Assembly (NCBI GenBank): GCA_026193755.1
Contig: JAPHUI010000108.1
Span: forward strand, 1 to 9,300
DNA length: 9,300 nt
Reading direction: 5' to 3'
DNA from: Ignavibacteriaceae bacterium
GTDB lineage: Bacteria > Bacteroidota > Ignavibacteria > Ignavibacteriales > Ignavibacteriaceae
A program made the position numbers and the translations under genes. The notes below the pieces were generated by a model. That model had not been told where the DNA came from and did not search any database. It saw nothing but the letters and a program-made list of their open reading frames with translations. The stretch's first letter is position 1. Each line of letters begins with the position of its first letter. This document shows positions 7,537 through 9,300 of the stretch, piece after piece.

Positions 7537-7572
7537 CCGTTAAAGTTTATATAATTATTACAAATTTAACGG
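7537..7572 (-). promoter_or_regulatory. Leader hairpin upstream of ompA-family start
   Basis: CCGTTAAA and TTTAACGG are perfect 8-bp arms, 20 bases apart. In minus-strand RNA the stem can continue past one bulged C for six more pairs, one of them G-U, leaving a 7-nt loop. The structure ends 9 nt before the ATG at 7527. E. coli ompA mRNA is known to be stabilised by a 5' stem-loop; a similar role here is inference, as is the alternative of a DNA operator. Confidence 0.4.
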
Positions 7573-7623
7573 TTAATGAAGAAGGAAAAAAGTTAAGCTA
7601 TGCTCAAGAATGATAGAGAATAT

Positions 7624-7652
7624 TAAATAGCTGACGTAATGTATAATTACAA
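7624..7652 (-). promoter_or_regulatory. Candidate promoter for the ompA-family gene
   Basis: On the minus strand TTGTAA and TATTTA are separated by exactly 17 bases, a loose match to the -35/-10 pattern. Transcription from it would start near 7617 and give a leader of about 90 nt that includes the hairpin at 7537-7572. An alternative is the Bacteroidota-style box TAAATTTG at 7561-7568, which has no clear -33 partner. Both matches are weak in AT-rich DNA. Confidence 0.22.
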
Positions 7653-7685
7653 AAATTAAACTTACTTGTCTTTTTCATATTTTTT

Positions 7686-8477
7686 TCAATTTATTTTTAT
7701 GAAAACTCTTCTAAAGTCTTTTTCATCATATTGTTTTCCATCTCTTGGATAATCATATCCACTTCTCAATGCATAATTTTCAGCTAATTCTTGTATAAGT
7801 TCATCACTATAAGTTTTAACAAAATATACATTTGCATTTTGTTCTGATATTGTACAAGACCATAGAATACAATTTTCTACAAGCCTAAATAAATAACCAT
7901 CTCTTATAGCCCAGTAACCAGTAATATCCTTTAACTTGAAAACAAAAATATCAGGATTCTCCAAAATATAGCTCGCGATATTTCTATCGACATAATCAGA
8001 TCTACCGCTAAACGGATCCGAGATTAGTAGATTTTGATTTTTTGTACTGTCTCTCATTCTTAATATTTCTTCATTATCGTAGCAGATATAAAATCTGCCA
8101 ACTTGTTCATCTTCCCGCAGTACCCATACTTCCTGAAAAGACGTGTCTTCCTTAAAGTTAATTATATATTCTAAATTATCTCCACTTTTATATGTTTTAG
8201 CAATATCATTAAACCAAAAATAGGGAATTGATAAAACTGAATATTCTGATAATTCTGAAAAATCTGTGTTTTTATTTAGTTTTCTCTCACCAATTACCCA
8301 AACCCTATCCATTATTACTAATGAGGGATCATTATAATCTATATTTTCTGTTTCCATTAAATAAATCAATTTTTCATTAGCAATTTTTTGATATTTCCCA
8401 ATATCAATTGAGAACTTACTAGTATCTTCCTGTGGGAATATCATAGAAATAAAAAACACAAATACTAAATACTTCAT
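7686..8477 (-). CDS. Exported protein of unknown function
   Basis: I do not recognise this 263-residue protein. It begins with a short signal-peptide-like stretch (MKYLVFVFFISMIFPQ, then EDTS), so it is probably periplasmic or surface-exposed. No lipobox cysteine is present near the N-terminus. The body is rich in Asp, Glu, Ile, Asn and Tyr, with aromatic segments such as YSVLSIPYFWFN (79-90) and DITGYWAIRDGYLFRL (184-199), and only three cysteines (132, 203, 208). The regular polar/aromatic alternation suggests mainly beta structure. No catalytic motif or repeat is visible. GC content in sampled lines is about 28-30%, lower than most of the neighbouring genes. It starts 25 bases after gmd on the same strand and could share its transcript. 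The ATG at 8477 has no Shine-Dalgarno sequence, but the signal peptide supports it. It is a real gene by length and signal peptide; function is open. Confidence 0.7.
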   Translation of the reverse strand: MKYLVFVFFISMIFPQEDTSKFSIDIGKYQKIANEKLIYLMETENIDYNDPSLVIMDRVWVIGERKLNKNTDFSELSEYSVLSIPYFWFNDIAKTYKSGDNLEYIINFKEDTSFQEVWVLREDEQVGRFYICYDNEEILRMRDSTKNQNLLISDPFSGRSDYVDRNIASYILENPDIFVFKLKDITGYWAIRDGYLFRLVENCILWSCTISEQNANVYFVKTYSDELIQELAENYALRSGYDYPRDGKQYDEKDFRRVFIKIN

Positions 8478-8502
8478 AATTGATTACTTTTAGTAGTTTA
8501 GA

Positions 8503-9300
8503 TTAATAACCCCGTCTCAACACTTTATCCATATCAGATTTTATCATAAGCTTAACAAGGTCCTCCAATTTTGTTTTTGCTTTCCAGCCAAGAACTTTTT
8601 TTGCTTTGGAAGGATCACCGATCAGCAAATCAACTTCAGTGGGACGATAGTAATTGGGATCAATTGTAATAAGTGTGTTTCCCTTTTTCAGCTTTGTAGT
8701 AAAATCTTTTTGATAGGAATTTTTGTTAGAGGAAAAGCCAATCAGCTTCTTTGCTTTTTCAAGATCAATTGATTTAACTATCCCTTTTTCATTCTCTCCT
8801 TTACCTTTCCATTCCAATTCAATTCCAAGATTTCTGAAGGTTAGCTCGGCAAACTCACGTACAGTTTTGGTTTCACCAGTTGCGAGAACAAAATCATCTG
8901 CATCTTTGTGCTGGAGAATTCTCCACATACCTTCACAATATTCTGGCGCGTAACCCCAGTCTCTTTTTGCATTCAGATTTCCTAGAGTCAATTCTTTTTG
9001 TAAGCCGGTAACAATTCGTGAAGCAGCACGGGTTATTTTTCTGCTTACGAATGTCTCTCCCCTTTTAGGCGATTCGTGATTAAAAAGAATCCCGTTAGAA
9101 GCAAAAATATTATAAGCTTCGCGGTAATTAACGATTATCCAGTAACCGTAAAGTTTTGCAACGCCATAAGGCGAGCGAGGATAGAAAGGGGTTTTTTCAT
9201 TTTGTGGAACTTCCCGCACTTTGCCGTATAGCTCACTTGTCGAAGCTTGATAAAATTTGACTTTCTTTAATCCAACTTCACGTATTGCATCTAAAAATCT
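8503..9300 (-). CDS. gmd: GDP-mannose 4,6-dehydratase, partial (5' end outside window)
   Basis: Short-chain dehydrogenase/reductase that converts GDP-D-mannose to GDP-4-keto-6-deoxy-mannose, the precursor of GDP-fucose and related surface sugars. The frame is open to the window edge: 265 residues are present and roughly 110, including the Rossmann NADP-binding glycines, are missing. Numbered from the edge, the catalytic set is T21 and E23 ([11 protein letters not shown]) and Y45 with K49 ([13 protein letters not shown]), spaced exactly as T132, E134, Y156 and K160 of the E. coli enzyme. Further hallmarks are [18 protein letters not shown] (72-89), [16 protein letters not shown] and [17 protein letters not shown]. 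The GTG at 9219 is internal, not the start. The loop between EKGIV and IDPNYYRP (about 8680-8772) is some 18 residues longer than in E. coli, from memory. An exported unknown protein follows 25 bases downstream instead of the GDP-fucose synthase gene often found there. Confidence 0.96.
   Translation of the reverse strand, partial: RFLDAIREVGLKKVKFYQASTSELYGKVREVPQNEKTPFYPRSPYGVAKLYGYWIIVNYREAYNIFASNGILFNHESPKRGETFVSRKITRAASRIVTGLQKELTLGNLNAKRDWGYAPEYCEGMWRILQHKDADDFVLATGETKTVREFAELTFRNLGIELEWKGKGENEKGIVKSIDLEKAKKLIGFSSNKNSYQKDFTTKLKKGNTLITIDPNYYRPTEVDLLIGDPSKAKKVLGWKAKTKLEDLVKLMIKSDMDKVLRRGY

Noticed and set aside
7636..7650. GTAAT/ATTAC hairpin as terminator of the unknown exported gene
   Set aside because: A 5-bp AT-rich stem without a U run on the minus strand; it also overlaps the candidate promoter spacer.

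Overview
The window reads as chromosomal DNA of a moderately AT-rich, Gram-negative bacterium. An outer-membrane OmpA-family protein with thrombospondin type 3 repeats, a CitMHS_2-like ion transporter and mostly leaderless-looking start sites without Shine-Dalgarno sequences point to the Bacteroidota/Chlorobiota/Ignavibacteriota group. Ignavibacteria is my best guess, from protein style only; there is no rRNA or other phylogenetic marker here to test it.

Layout, left to right. Bases 1-190 are non-coding flank. proS (prolyl-tRNA synthetase) runs leftward at 191-1876. A divergent intergenic region with two perfect inverted repeats (1877-2033) separates it from a rightward NhaD/CitMHS-like membrane transporter (2034-3332). 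The transporter converges on a leftward block: a U32-family protein (3429-4649), pepT (4740-5990) and a TSP3-repeat OmpA protein (6046-7527). Transcription of that block runs ompA, then pepT, then U32. Further right, and still leftward, are an unrecognised exported protein (7686-8477) and the 3' two-thirds of gmd, GDP-mannose 4,6-dehydratase (8503 to the window edge).

Most genes are housekeeping: translation (proS), peptide turnover (pepT), probable RNA modification (U32), ion homeostasis (transporter), envelope anchoring (OmpA) and nucleotide-sugar synthesis for surface polysaccharide (gmd). I see no phage, CRISPR, transposase, toxin-antitoxin or defence module, and no convincing undescribed multi-gene system.

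The more interesting signals lie between genes. First, a 24-nt element between ompA and pepT pairs completely only as RNA of the coding strand, through G-U wobbles. Second, there is a long hairpin in the ompA leader just ahead of the start codon. Third, a degenerate ACGGAT/ATCCGT repeat element fills the pepT-U32 gap and creates a spurious N-terminal extension of the U32 reading frame. The low-GC orphan exported gene behind gmd is the best candidate for accessory DNA.
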